Both the position numbers and the translations under genes were made by a program. 64,000 nucleotides of DNA, from NCBI GenBank assembly GCA_016297265.1, contig JAEDHB010000001.1, positions 124,001-188,000 of the forward strand, read 5' to 3'. This DNA is from Butyrivibrio sp. GTDB taxonomy: Bacteria > Bacillota > Clostridia > Lachnospirales > Lachnospiraceae. This document shows, piece by piece, positions 46,832 to 56,172 of the stretch. Under the pieces are notes generated by a model, which worked only from the letters and a program-made list of their open reading frames with translations, was not told where the DNA came from and made no database searches. The first letter of the stretch is position 1. Every line of letters starts with the position of its first letter.

Positions 46832-47407
46832 TTTATTTTTGATAATACTTCGGGTAAAATTAAGATCCTTCGAGGTGTCAATTACAAAGCTGCATTTTTC
46901 CCTGAACATTTCATCTGAAAGTTGTTTTGCTATAATGCTCTCGGACTTTTCTCTGGAATAACCTCTCTGCATTTTAAGGCGTTCTATTCTGGTGTCTGCG
47001 TCCGCAAAAACATACCACAATTCATCGCAGATTTTTTCATAATTATGCTCGATAAGAAGTGCCGATTCTATGAAAACAAAATCTACCACGCCGTTGTTTT
47101 TTTCCTTTTTGATATACTCAGCAATCTCCTTGTTGACGGCAGGATGGATTATGGATGTCCACTCCTCCATAAGGCGGGAATCACCGTACATAAGGGAAGC
47201 TATATAGGCTCTGTTCAAAATTCCATCCTCGTATGCTTCGCTTCCAAAAATACGAATAATATCCCCGCTCAGATTTCCGTGGTATTCCATCATGTTTTTA
47301 GCCACATCATCCGCCATAATTATCCTGCATTTGCACAATTCAAGAAGCATTGACAGCACTGTTGATTTACCTGCGCCAACACCTCCGGTAATACCGATTA
47401 CTCTCAT
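46814..47407 (-). CDS. coaE: Dephospho-CoA kinase
   Basis: Last step of CoA synthesis, phosphorylating dephospho-CoA. 197 residues. P-loop GITGGVGAGKST is at 5-16; MADDVAKN and FIESALLIEHNY follow. Its ATG overlaps the polA stop by one base (TAATG), so translation is coupled. With coaD at 13805 the window holds both final CoA genes. Confidence 0.95.
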   Translation of the reverse strand: MRVIGITGGVGAGKSTVLSMLLELCKCRIIMADDVAKNMMEYHGNLSGDIIRIFGSEAYEDGILNRAYIASLMYGDSRLMEEWTSIIHPAVNKEIAEYIKKEKNNGVVDFVFIESALLIEHNYEKICDELWYVFADADTRIERLKMQRGYSREKSESIIAKQLSDEMFREKCSFVIDTSKDLNFTRSIIKNKLAEYV

Positions 47408-50004
47408 TATTTTGCCTCATACCAGTCCTTTGCAGAATGAACATCTATTTCCAACGGTACAAGAAGCTTAGCAGCTCCTTTCATTTCTTCTGCAAGTATT
47501 TTTTTTACAGTATCTATTTCATCATCCGCCGTTTCAATCAGCAATTCATCATGGATCTGAAGAATGAGGCAGGATTTCAAGCCTTCCGCTTTCAACCTGT
47601 TGAAAACATTAATCATAGCAATTTTAATTATATCAGCTGCAGTTCCCTGCAAAGGCGAATTCATTGCAATTCTTTCACCGAATTGTTTTTGCATAAAATT
47701 GCCCGACGAAAGCTCCGGCACCGGTCTTCTGCGGTTAAAAACAGTCTTGGCATATCCAAGTTCCTTTGCATCTGCAACAAGCCTGTCAAGATACGCCTTA
47801 ATTGATGGATATGTTTTAAAATATTCATCAATGTACTGTTTCGCTTCCTGCTTGGTGATATCAAGGTCCCTGCTGAGTCCAAAAGAACTGATACCATATA
47901 CAATACCGAAATTAACAGCTTTTGCATTGCTCCTCTGTCTTGGAGTCACTTCCTCCAACGGTGTCTTAAACACCTTTGAAGCAGTAATTCTATGAATATC
48001 ACTGTCTTCATTATATGCTCTTATCAGTTCTTCATCCCCGGACATATGCGCAAGAAGTCTCAATTCTATCTGGGAATAGTCGGCATCCACAAAACTGTAG
48101 CCCGGTTTTGGTATAAACACTTTTCTGATTTTTCTGCCAAGTTCAAGCCTGATTGGAATATTCTGAAGATTAGGTTCAGTACTGCTAAGTCTTCCCGTTG
48201 CGGTAATCGTCTGATTAAAAGTACTGTGGATTCTTCCGTCTTCTGCAATAAAATCAACCAGCCCGTCCGCATATGTTGACTTAAGCTTTGCAAGTGTTCT
48301 GTATTCAAGAATACAGCTGACAACTTCATGCTCTCCTGCAAGTTTTTCAAGCACATCTGCCGCGGTAGAATAGCCTGTTTTTGTCTTTTTACCATTAGGA
48401 AGATTGAGCTTTTCAAAAAGAATTTCACCAAGCTGCTTTGGTGAATTGATATTAAATTTTTCACCGGCAAGCTCATATATTCTATTTTCCAGAATTTCAA
48501 TCCTTGCACCAAGTTCTTCCGAATAATTCTTAAGTGCCTCCCTGTCAACGCTTATGCCCTCAATCTCCATGCTTCTTAATACATGCATAACAGGTTTTTC
48601 AATTTTTTCATACAAATCAAGCATTTCCATATCCTTAAGTTTATCAACAAGAACAGGATATGCATAATATGCGGTATAGGCTTCAAATGCAAGAATCCTA
48701 TTAAGCTTATCAGGTTCCATGGAAAAAAGGTCCTCATCACAGATTTTACCTGCAATTGCTGTTCTTGGCAAAAGTTCCATACCAAGATACTGCGTCGCAA
48801 TATCATCGTAAAGATAGCTGTCCTTCAACGGATTAATCAAATATGCCATAATCGCGAGGTCGTCAATATTCATATTGCCGATTCCCTCAATTATCTCCAG
48901 CTTGTTCTTTATATTGATGGCTCTTACTCTGCAGTTTGAAGAAAGCTTTGTTACAGCCTCCGTAAGCTTGTCACCGGCAAAACAATATGTGCCATGCTCA
49001 TCCGTAATTGCACAGGCAATTATTCTGCCTTTTGCAACACATAAAGCCAATCCTATATCGTCTGATTGTACAATTTCTTCAGCATTGCCGGTTTCAACAG
49101 AGTATTTAACACTCTCTGCTATTTTTTCTCCAACCTGTGTCATATCAAACTTCTTGAGAAGAGATTTGAGCTCAAGTCCGGCAAAAATATTGTAGGCCTC
49201 CTCAGTAAAAAGATTCTCGATACGGGCCAATTCAATATCAAATTCTACAGGAGCATTAATGTCAATTGTTGCAAGCGTTTTACTAAGCACTGCCTGCTCA
49301 TAATACTCTGCAAGATTATTCTTGGCTTTAGCCGGGGTGATTTCATCTATTGCCTCATGCGCCGCCTCAATAGATTTATATTTTGTAATAATAGCTGTAG
49401 CAGTCTTTTCTCCAATGCCGGGAACTCCGGGAATATTGTCCGAAGCATCTCCCATAAGAGCTTTTAAATCTATGAATTCCGTTGGTGTAACACCATATTT
49501 AGCCACAACATCTGCCGGATAATAATTCTCAATTTCCGTCTTTCCCTTTGTTGTCTTTGGCATTCTGATTTTGATATGTTCATCGGCAATTTGCAAAATA
49601 TCCCTGTCACCGGTAAGAATTGAGACCTCGAATCCTTCCGCCTGGCTTCTTTTTGCAAGTGTACCAAGAATATCATCAGCTTCGTAGCCCTCCATTGTGA
49701 CGACCGGAATAGTCATTGCTGCAAGCACACCCTTGATAATCGGAACCTGTTCGTGAAGTTCCTGTGGCATTGGTTTTCTTGTACCCTTATAAGCTTCATA
49801 CATTTTGTGTCTGAACGTAGGTGCTTTCAAATCAAAAGCAACTGCAACATAATCCGCGGTTTCTTCCTCCAGAGCCTTAAGCATAATGTTAATAAAACCG
49901 TATACCGCATTTGTATGAACCCCCTCATGGTTAGTAAGAAGGGGTACTCCATAAAATGCCCTGTTCAAAATACTGTGTCCGTCTATCAAAAGAATTTTTT
50001 TCAT
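47407..50004 (-). CDS. polA: DNA polymerase I
   Basis: 865 residues. Residues 1 to about 290 are the 5'-3' exonuclease (LIDGHSILNRAFYG, GYEADDILGT, DNIPGVPGIGEKTA). The middle domain (about 310-460) has the exonuclease fold but not the DxE metal motif, so proofreading is probably absent. The rest is the polymerase: VDADYSQIELRLLAH, RSNAKAVNFGIVYG and LQIHDELLIE. It joins Okazaki fragments and fills repair gaps. It lies 12 bases after a small zinc-finger membrane protein gene and is coupled to coaE. Confidence 0.96.
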   Translation of the reverse strand: MKKILLIDGHSILNRAFYGVPLLTNHEGVHTNAVYGFINIMLKALEEETADYVAVAFDLKAPTFRHKMYEAYKGTRKPMPQELHEQVPIIKGVLAAMTIPVVTMEGYEADDILGTLAKRSQAEGFEVSILTGDRDILQIADEHIKIRMPKTTKGKTEIENYYPADVVAKYGVTPTEFIDLKALMGDASDNIPGVPGIGEKTATAIITKYKSIEAAHEAIDEITPAKAKNNLAEYYEQAVLSKTLATIDINAPVEFDIELARIENLFTEEAYNIFAGLELKSLLKKFDMTQVGEKIAESVKYSVETGNAEEIVQSDDIGLALCVAKGRIIACAITDEHGTYCFAGDKLTEAVTKLSSNCRVRAINIKNKLEIIEGIGNMNIDDLAIMAYLINPLKDSYLYDDIATQYLGMELLPRTAIAGKICDEDLFSMEPDKLNRILAFEAYTAYYAYPVLVDKLKDMEMLDLYEKIEKPVMHVLRSMEIEGISVDREALKNYSEELGARIEILENRIYELAGEKFNINSPKQLGEILFEKLNLPNGKKTKTGYSTAADVLEKLAGEHEVVSCILEYRTLAKLKSTYADGLVDFIAEDGRIHSTFNQTITATGRLSSTEPNLQNIPIRLELGRKIRKVFIPKPGYSFVDADYSQIELRLLAHMSGDEELIRAYNEDSDIHRITASKVFKTPLEEVTPRQRSNAKAVNFGIVYGISSFGLSRDLDITKQEAKQYIDEYFKTYPSIKAYLDRLVADAKELGYAKTVFNRRRPVPELSSGNFMQKQFGERIAMNSPLQGTAADIIKIAMINVFNRLKAEGLKSCLILQIHDELLIETADDEIDTVKKILAEEMKGAAKLLVPLEIDVHSAKDWYEAK

Positions 50005-50016
50005 AATATCTCCAAT

Positions 50017-50352
50017 CTATTTAAATACATAGGTAAATAACAGATATATTATCACCCCGATAATACATGTATTTGCAGTAATCTGCACAAACTGATACAA
50101 CGCCTTTATCCGGTCATACTTTTTGTTTCTGCCTTCCATATCAGCAATCATTTTCCGTAGCATCTCTACATAATTCCCATCCTTTTCCTGATTGCTGTCA
50201 TTAAAACCCTTTTCCAATACAAAATATATTTCCAGTTCGTCATAACAATCGTTACAGTCTTTGATATGTTCAATTATTTCGCCCAGCTTATCATCCTCAA
50301 TATCATTATTAAGAATATCCGGAATAAGTTTAACAAATTCATTACATTTCAT
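50017..50352 (-). CDS. Small zinc-finger membrane protein (anti-sigma-factor-like)
   Basis: 111 residues. The N-terminal half has the putative zinc-finger pattern HIKDCNDC of anti-sigma factors, with another Cys at residue 3. One membrane helix spans about 88-108. No sigma factor gene is adjacent; polA follows 12 bases later. It could regulate an unlinked ECF sigma factor, but this is a guess. Confidence 0.7.
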   Translation of the reverse strand: MKCNEFVKLIPDILNNDIEDDKLGEIIEHIKDCNDCYDELEIYFVLEKGFNDSNQEKDGNYVEMLRKMIADMEGRNKKYDRIKALYQFVQITANTCIIGVIIYLLFTYVFK

Positions 50353-50385
50353 AATCTGCTCTTTTCACAAAAAAAATAAACATTC

Positions 50386-50412
50386 CGTAATATTATATCA
50401 TACATTATTACG
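50386..50412 (-). promoter_or_regulatory. Promoter and dyad before the zinc-finger - polA - coaE operon
   Basis: An extended -10 (TGATATAAT, with TATAAT at 50392-50397) sits in the centre of an inverted repeat CGTAATA / TATTACG (50386-50392, 50406-50412). The -35 is poor. The dyad is placed as an operator would be. Confidence 0.5.
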
Positions 50413-50456
50413 AAATGCATTATTTACATTTTGTATTTTCATTTCAATATAATTTA

Positions 50457-50483
50457 ACGGGCTGCCAAATTTCAGCAACCCGT
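50457..50483 (-). terminator. Possible terminator after the LRR surface protein gene
   Basis: ACGGGTTGC / GCAGCCCGT (minus strand, one G-T pair) with a 9-base loop, 25 bases after the stop. The T-run that follows is weak (TAAATTATAT). Confidence 0.5.
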
Positions 50484-50507
50484 TTGTTGAATTGATATTA
50501 TTTTGTA

Positions 50508-53500
50508 CTATTTCACTAGCTTAACTGTCTTTGCAGCACTCCAGCCGGAATAATAATTCACTCCGCTTACTGTCTTGTAGGATGCCACATAGACCTTGTA
50601 GGTCTTGTTCTTAACAAGGCTTGTGAATGCCTTTGTGATGTTTGTATTTCCTTTTACTACATAATCCTTATAGGTACTTCCTGTATAAAATCTTACCTTG
50701 TATCCTGTTGCGGATGTATTGCGGTTCCACTTCACCGTAATACGCCTTGTCGCATTATTGCTTGCTGTTACGATTGGGGTTAACATTCTGTAGGTGGTCT
50801 TTACGGTACCTGTAGTATTGTAGTAATTTACCTTGCTTGCGGTCTTGTAAGGATATATCTTGTAGGTATATTTCTTTCCGTTGGAGGTTGCTGTCTTATC
50901 CGTATATGATACGGTGGTATTTGCTGTTATTGTTGCTATTCTGCTATATGCTCCTCCGTTGACGCTTCTGAAAATTGCATATCCTGTTGCCGCAGAATTC
51001 CTTGACCAGCTTATGGCTATTCCCGTTGCCGCATTGGCTGTCTTTGATACATTCACCTGTGACAGTCTGTACATGCATTTTGTTGCGGCAGAGGTATTGT
51101 AGTAATTAACCTTGTTCACAGTCTTATAAGGATATATCTTGTAGGTATATTTCTTTCCGTTAGTGGTTGCTGTCTTATCCGCATATGCCACTGTGGTATT
51201 CTTGGTTATTGTTGCTATTCTGCTGTATGCTCCGTCATTTATGCTTCTGTAGATTGCATATCCTGTTGCGGTAGTATTGGCAGACCACTTAATTGTTATT
51301 CCGGTGGTGGTATTCGCAATACTTGTAATCGGTGTTGCCTTAGGTACTATTTTGAATGTAAGTGTCTTTGTTCCTGAATAATTGCCCTTGAAGGTAATCT
51401 TTACAGTTCCGTTACCTATTACCTTATTGGTTCCGTAAGTCAGAGTATAGCAGGTTGAAGGGATTATCTTTCCTGCTGCATCTTTTATTGTTACCGTTGG
51501 CTTTATCTGGCTTCCTGTGTATGCATAGGAGGTCTTTGCCAATGTAAAGGTTGATGGTTTGTATATTGTTGCTTCTGTTGTTTTACCGCAGACAGTACAT
51601 TTATTGTTCTGTATACCGTTTGACGTTAATGTTGCCTTGGTTACGGAAGCGGTACCACCTGTATGTGCTACTTTTTCTGTTATTACATCACAATACTTGC
51701 ATTTATGCCAATGATATGTTTCATCTGATATCCATTCTGTTGAGTAATCATGGTCTGCTAATTCTCCATATTCCATACCACAGGTTTCACATACCGCTTT
51801 CTGTATGCATGTTGCTGTTCCTCCTGAATGTTTTCCATCAAAAGCACATGGTGCATATACCACCGGTATCTTGTTTAATACCATATTACCGATTTCATCT
51901 ACGCGTGCCTCTGCATCAACAAATAATGTCACATTCGGACTTTCATCAAAAGCATTTCTGGCAACATATACTACGCCGGATGGAATTGCCACACTCTTAA
52001 GATTATCACATCCAGAAAAAGCATTCTCTGATATATCCATTACTTTATCCGGTATGATAACTCTTTCCAGACTCTTGCAACCTTTAAACATTGAGTTTCC
52101 GATGCCAACAATTTCTTTCGGTATTTCAATACTGCTCAATTTGGTACAATCTTCAAATACACCGGGTCTAATACTCCGAATATTATCCGTCAAACCTATG
52201 TATTCCAAATCGGAACAACCTCTAAATGCATTTGATCCCAGATAGAATACGCTATCCGGAATCGTGATGCTTGTCAGACCCATGCAATCGTCAAATGCGC
52301 ATTCATCTATTGTACGTACATCTTCAGGAATAACAGTGTTCTTACAACCACGAATCAGAATATTATCTGCTTTTCCTATTATTGCATTGCAATTATTATG
52401 GCTATCATATCTACTGTTTTTTTCATCAACTGTAATACTTACTAAATTAGCGCATCCCGAAAATGCATTACTTCCCAGTTCCGATACTCCTTCAAGTATA
52501 CTAATATTCTGTAATCCGGTACAGTAACTAAACGCACTATATCCAATTACAACCTTGCCTGCACCCAGTTCAATATCTGTCAATCCGGAACAACCTATAA
52601 ATGCATAATTTCCTATACTGGTTACCGAATCCGGAATGGAAATATCTGTCAATCCACTGCAGTCTCTAAACGCACTTCCTCCTATAGCTGTTATGTCATT
52701 CGGAATGATTGTATTATTACTACCAAGTATTAGTTCTCCGGTTTGAGAATCAATTATGGCATTACAATCATTTCTGCTGTCAAAATATTCATTTTTTTCA
52801 TCTATTGTAATGCTTTCAATAACGCCTGAATTATAGAGGGCCGCATCTTCTATACATGAAAGGCCGGCTCCAATTTCTATTTTTCTGACATTTGAGCAAG
52901 CTAAAAATGCATTTTGACATATTTTACTAACACTGTCCGGAATTGTTATGCTGGTTAAGCCTTTGCAACCAACAAATGCAGAATCCCCAATTTCCTTAAT
53001 ATCATCAGGAATTACAGTTGAAGCAGTTCCTCTGATTAATGTATCCGTTTTGCTATCGATTAATGCATTACAATTATTACGACTGTCATAGTTTGTATTA
53101 TCCTTATCAACAGTAATATTTTCCAATACGGAACAACCGGACAAAGCATATTCTCCGATGGATTCTACATTTTTTGAAATTGTAATAGATTTTAAGTTCT
53201 TACATGCGCCGAAAGCACTGTTTCCTATTTCGGTTACACTTTCCGGAATATCAACGGATTCAAGTCCGGTACTATAGTAAAATGCTTTGTCTGCTATTTT
53301 TGTAACTCCCTCCGGAATAGTAATATGCAATTCGCTTGCAATAAAATCGAAGGCGTATTCACCTATTTCTGTAACACTTTTTCCTTCAATCGTCCCAGGA
53401 ATCACTATATTATTATCGGTACCATTATATCCTGTTATTGTAACAGTGTTATTATCATTAACTGTATAAGATAACCCACTCTCTGTCGTTCCTGCCAACA

Positions 53501-53591
53501 CATTATTCTTCAGTGCAGGAATATTCAAACACGTTACAACTGTTGCCACAACTAATAATATAGCTGCAATTTTTCTTTTTATCGTTCTCAT
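50508..53591 (-). CDS. Secreted BspA-type leucine-rich repeat protein with Fn3 modules
   Basis: About 1027 residues. A signal peptide (MRTIKRK plus hydrophobic stretch ending near NNVLAG) leads to some 20 LRR_5 repeats (to about 590) of the pattern IPDSVTSIGNYAFIGCSGLT. Three copies of an inserted module (NxYDSRNNCNAII ... NTVIP) interrupt them. A Cys/His-rich section (about 595-685; CETCGMEYG, CKYCDVI, CTVCGKT) follows, then one Ig-like and three Fn3-like domains. No LPXTG or membrane anchor is present. Such proteins bind host or microbial surfaces. ATG 53591 is chosen behind GAAGGAC; a GTG five codons earlier is less likely. Confidence 0.88.
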   Translation of the reverse strand: MRTIKRKIAAILLVVATVVTCLNIPALKNNVLAGTTESGLSYTVNDNNTVTITGYNGTDNNIVIPGTIEGKSVTEIGEYAFDFIASELHITIPEGVTKIADKAFYYSTGLESVDIPESVTEIGNSAFGACKNLKSITISKNVESIGEYALSGCSVLENITVDKDNTNYDSRNNCNALIDSKTDTLIRGTASTVIPDDIKEIGDSAFVGCKGLTSITIPDSVSKICQNAFLACSNVRKIEIGAGLSCIEDAALYNSGVIESITIDEKNEYFDSRNDCNAIIDSQTGELILGSNNTIIPNDITAIGGSAFRDCSGLTDISIPDSVTSIGNYAFIGCSGLTDIELGAGKVVIGYSAFSYCTGLQNISILEGVSELGSNAFSGCANLVSITVDEKNSRYDSHNNCNAIIGKADNILIRGCKNTVIPEDVRTIDECAFDDCMGLTSITIPDSVFYLGSNAFRGCSDLEYIGLTDNIRSIRPGVFEDCTKLSSIEIPKEIVGIGNSMFKGCKSLERVIIPDKVMDISENAFSGCDNLKSVAIPSGVVYVARNAFDESPNVTLFVDAEARVDEIGNMVLNKIPVVYAPCAFDGKHSGGTATCIQKAVCETCGMEYGELADHDYSTEWISDETYHWHKCKYCDVITEKVAHTGGTASVTKATLTSNGIQNNKCTVCGKTTEATIYKPSTFTLAKTSYAYTGSQIKPTVTIKDAAGKIIPSTCYTLTYGTNKVIGNGTVKITFKGNYSGTKTLTFKIVPKATPITSIANTTTGITIKWSANTTATGYAIYRSINDGAYSRIATITKNTTVAYADKTATTNGKKYTYKIYPYKTVNKVNYYNTSAATKCMYRLSQVNVSKTANAATGIAISWSRNSAATGYAIFRSVNGGAYSRIATITANTTVSYTDKTATSNGKKYTYKIYPYKTASKVNYYNTTGTVKTTYRMLTPIVTASNNATRRITVKWNRNTSATGYKVRFYTGSTYKDYVVKGNTNITKAFTSLVKNKTYKVYVASYKTVSGVNYYSGWSAAKTVKLVK
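50815..51279 (-). repeat. Tandem 279-base Fn3-coding repeats
   Basis: Two long, highly similar DNA units begin at 50815 and 51094, 279 bases (93 codons) apart. Each encodes ATGYAI(Y/F)RS ... GAYSRIATIT ... NGKKYTYKIYPYKT. Similarity at DNA level suggests recent duplication or conversion. Confidence 0.8.
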
Positions 53592-53662
53592 TTCTTCGTC
53601 CTTCACTTATTTTTTTACTATTTTACAATAATTATTAATATGAATAAGCATAAACTATGCTC

Positions 53663-54424
53663 TTAAATCTCAATCTGAAGTTCCACAGGGCAATGATCCG
53701 AGCCCATAACCTTATCATGAATCTCTGCACTCACCAGCCTATCCTTCAATTCCTCCGAAGCAAGGAAATAGTCAATACGCCAGCCCGTATTTTTCTCCCT
53801 TGCGTGGAACATATATGACCACCAGCTGTATCTTTCCTTTGCATCAGGGTAAAAGAACCTGAAAGTGTCAATAAATCCGGCATTGAGAAGTTCTGTCATT
53901 TTTGCCCTCTCTTCATCTGAAAAGCCTGCGCTGTGATGATTGGTTTTTGGATTCTTTAAGTCGATTTCCTCATGGGCAACATTCATATCTCCGGTAACAA
54001 TAACCGGTTTTTTCGACTTCAGTCCAAGAAGATATGCACGGAAATCATCTTCCCATTTCATTCTGTATTCAAGCCTTGCCAATTCACGCTGTGAATTAGG
54101 AGTATATACAGTAACCATATAATAATCGGCAAATTCAAGGGTAATCACTCGTCCCTCATTGTCATGCTCCTCAATTCCTATGCCATATGCGACAGAAATT
54201 GGTTCCTCCTTGGAAAAAATCGCAGTCCCCGAATAACCTTTTTTTGACGCATAATTCCAATATGCATAATATCCCGGCTTGTCCCACACAATCTGCCCGG
54301 CAGAAAGCTTAATCTCCTGCAGACAGAAAATATCCGCATCCACTGTGTCAAAGAAATCCATAAACCCCTTTTCCATACAGGCTCTCAATCCGTTAACATT
54401 CCATGAAACCAGTTTTTTAATCAT
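53663..54424 (-). CDS. xth: Exodeoxyribonuclease III / AP endonuclease
   Basis: 253 residues of the ExoIII family for base excision repair. Motifs: SWNVNGLRA, LQEIKL, GDMNVAHEEIDL, and the final GSDHCPVEL. The start at MIKKLVSWN (54424) fits family alignments; an ATG eight codons earlier is in frame but without a ribosome-binding site. It follows hemW by 39 bases. Confidence 0.94.
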   Translation of the reverse strand: MIKKLVSWNVNGLRACMEKGFMDFFDTVDADIFCLQEIKLSAGQIVWDKPGYYAYWNYASKKGYSGTAIFSKEEPISVAYGIGIEEHDNEGRVITLEFADYYMVTVYTPNSQRELARLEYRMKWEDDFRAYLLGLKSKKPVIVTGDMNVAHEEIDLKNPKTNHHSAGFSDEERAKMTELLNAGFIDTFRFFYPDAKERYSWWSYMFHAREKNTGWRIDYFLASEELKDRLVSAEIHDKVMGSDHCPVELQIEI

Positions 54425-54463
54425 AATGTAATCTCTATCCTTTCCCATCGGTGATGAAATATT

Positions 54464-55591
54464 TTATATAAAATCCGCAAAAATATAATTGCTCACATCC
54501 CGTCCGGACTCACTGAGCATTATCCTGTCCTCCGCAACCAGCAGATGCCCGCTGCCACAATAGCGTTGCAGCACATCGCCATACACATTCTCAATATGTC
54601 TGCCAAAACGATTCTTAAAATCAGCAATGCTGACTCCTCTGTTCATTCGCAGACCCAGATACATAAATTCTGCCATTGCATCCTGCTCCGTAAGGATATC
54701 TTCCTCAGTATAGCAATTAAGTGGTGATTTAATATACGCCTTAATATCCTTAATAACGGAAAATCTTCTATTACCCATCAGAGAAGCTGCGGATACACCA
54801 TAGCCAAAATATTCCGTTCTGTCCCAGTATCCAATATTATGTCTGCATTCATATCCCGGCTTGGAATAATTTGAAATCTCATACTGCCGGTATCCGTATT
54901 TTGCAAGAACCTCAGCAGTCATATGGTAAATCACTCTCTCCTCTTCCTCATCCGGAAGTTTCAAATCCTCCCCGGCGGCATAGCGTTCATAGAGTGGAGT
55001 ACCTTCCTCAAGAATAAGACTGTATGCAGAAATATGCTCCGGCTTGAGCATTGCTACAGTCTGAAGAGTTTTCTTAAAATCCGCTGCATGCTGTCCCGGA
55101 ATCGACGAAATTAAATCAACATTTATATTGTCAAAGCCTTCCATCCTTGCCTTCTGGTATGAGTCACAGAAATCACTGAAATTATGTATTCTTCCCAACA
55201 TACGGAGTTCGGAATCATTTGCCGACTGCAAGCCAAAGCTGAGCCGGTTTACTCCGTGTTCCCTGTAACAGCGCAGACCATATTTCGTAACTGTGCCGGG
55301 ATTACATTCCACGGTAATCTCACAATCCTCAGCAAGATTATATTTTATTCTAATATTATCAATTATTTTCATCAGCAGTTCAGGCTCAACAGAGGATGGT
55401 GTACCCCCGCCAAAATATATACTGCTAACGATATAATGACTGTGTGAAGGTGACTCCCTGTTAATCTGCTTAATCACCGCATCCACATAATCGCTTTTTG
55501 TGTCATTGTCCACAGGCATGGAATAGAAATCACAGTATGCACATTTTGCAACACAAAAAGGAATATGGATATACAATTCAAGTTTTTTCAT
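54464..55591 (-). CDS. hemW: Radical SAM heme chaperone HemW
   Basis: 375 residues. The 4Fe-4S Cys set CVAKCAYC is at 13-20 in YIHIPFCVAKCAYCDFYS. FGGGTPSS and the HemN C-terminal region follow. HemW-type proteins insert heme into respiratory enzymes and do not carry coproporphyrinogen dehydrogenase activity. ATG overlaps the stop of the DUF5662 gene by four bases (ATGA). lepA-hemW order is common in Firmicutes. Confidence 0.93.
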   Translation of the reverse strand: MKKLELYIHIPFCVAKCAYCDFYSMPVDNDTKSDYVDAVIKQINRESPSHSHYIVSSIYFGGGTPSSVEPELLMKIIDNIRIKYNLAEDCEITVECNPGTVTKYGLRCYREHGVNRLSFGLQSANDSELRMLGRIHNFSDFCDSYQKARMEGFDNINVDLISSIPGQHAADFKKTLQTVAMLKPEHISAYSLILEEGTPLYERYAAGEDLKLPDEEEERVIYHMTAEVLAKYGYRQYEISNYSKPGYECRHNIGYWDRTEYFGYGVSAASLMGNRRFSVIKDIKAYIKSPLNCYTEEDILTEQDAMAEFMYLGLRMNRGVSIADFKNRFGRHIENVYGDVLQRYCGSGHLLVAEDRIMLSESGRDVSNYIFADFI

Positions 55592-56160
55592 AAACCAAGC
55601 TTGGACTTAATTCTTTTAACTCTGTCCTTATGCACTATTTTGCGAAGGAATCTGAAAGTCTCGTCCTCACCTTTCTCTGCCAGCATGGTAAGAACAATTT
55701 CCAGCTGTCTTGCAGTCTTTGGATGAATCATGAGTCGGCCCTTTCTGCCGGCAAAATATTCAAGCGGGTCACTGTCCTTGTAATCAGCGCCCCTGTATGT
55801 TTTGCTTGCAGCCATTCTGTCACAGACCATCTCAACAAAATATCTGACCGGCATCTTTACTCCGCTCATCTTTTTTGTCTCCGGATTGTAGTCAGTCCAG
55901 AATTCATAGTGATGACGGTTTCGGCCCTTGTGATGCATCCATGCATTTGAATATCCGATGGTCTCACGTTCTTTTTCATTGGGACTTCTGTCGCCCTGAT
56001 AGTACTTCATCCCCGGAATAAATTCCGTTGGCGAGTATTTTGACAAGTCATGGAAAAGACCCTGAAATCCGATGCCTGCCCTAAAGCAATGCTCCATCAC
56101 CTTGTGTCTGTGAGCCGTTATTGTTCTGAAATGACTTTTTGCATTATCAAGAAGTTTCAT
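55588..56160 (-). CDS. DUF5662 family protein
   Basis: 190 residues. Unknown function. It is rich in conserved His: FRTITAHRHKVMEHCFRAG, LFHDLSKYSPTEF and HHKGRNRHHYEFW, which look like a metal site of the HD or catalase-like type (the HDLSKYS segment is the best marker). It lies between lepA and hemW, overlapping hemW by four bases. GGAG precedes the ATG. Confidence 0.82.
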   Translation of the reverse strand: MKLLDNAKSHFRTITAHRHKVMEHCFRAGIGFQGLFHDLSKYSPTEFIPGMKYYQGDRSPNEKERETIGYSNAWMHHKGRNRHHYEFWTDYNPETKKMSGVKMPVRYFVEMVCDRMAASKTYRGADYKDSDPLEYFAGRKGRLMIHPKTARQLEIVLTMLAEKGEDETFRFLRKIVHKDRVKRIKSKLGL

Positions 56161-56172
56161 ATCACACCGCTC

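Noticed and set aside
50815..51279. The repeats as a CRISPR or mobile element
   Set aside because: They are in-frame Fn3-coding units of 93 codons inside a gene, with no spacers or transposase.
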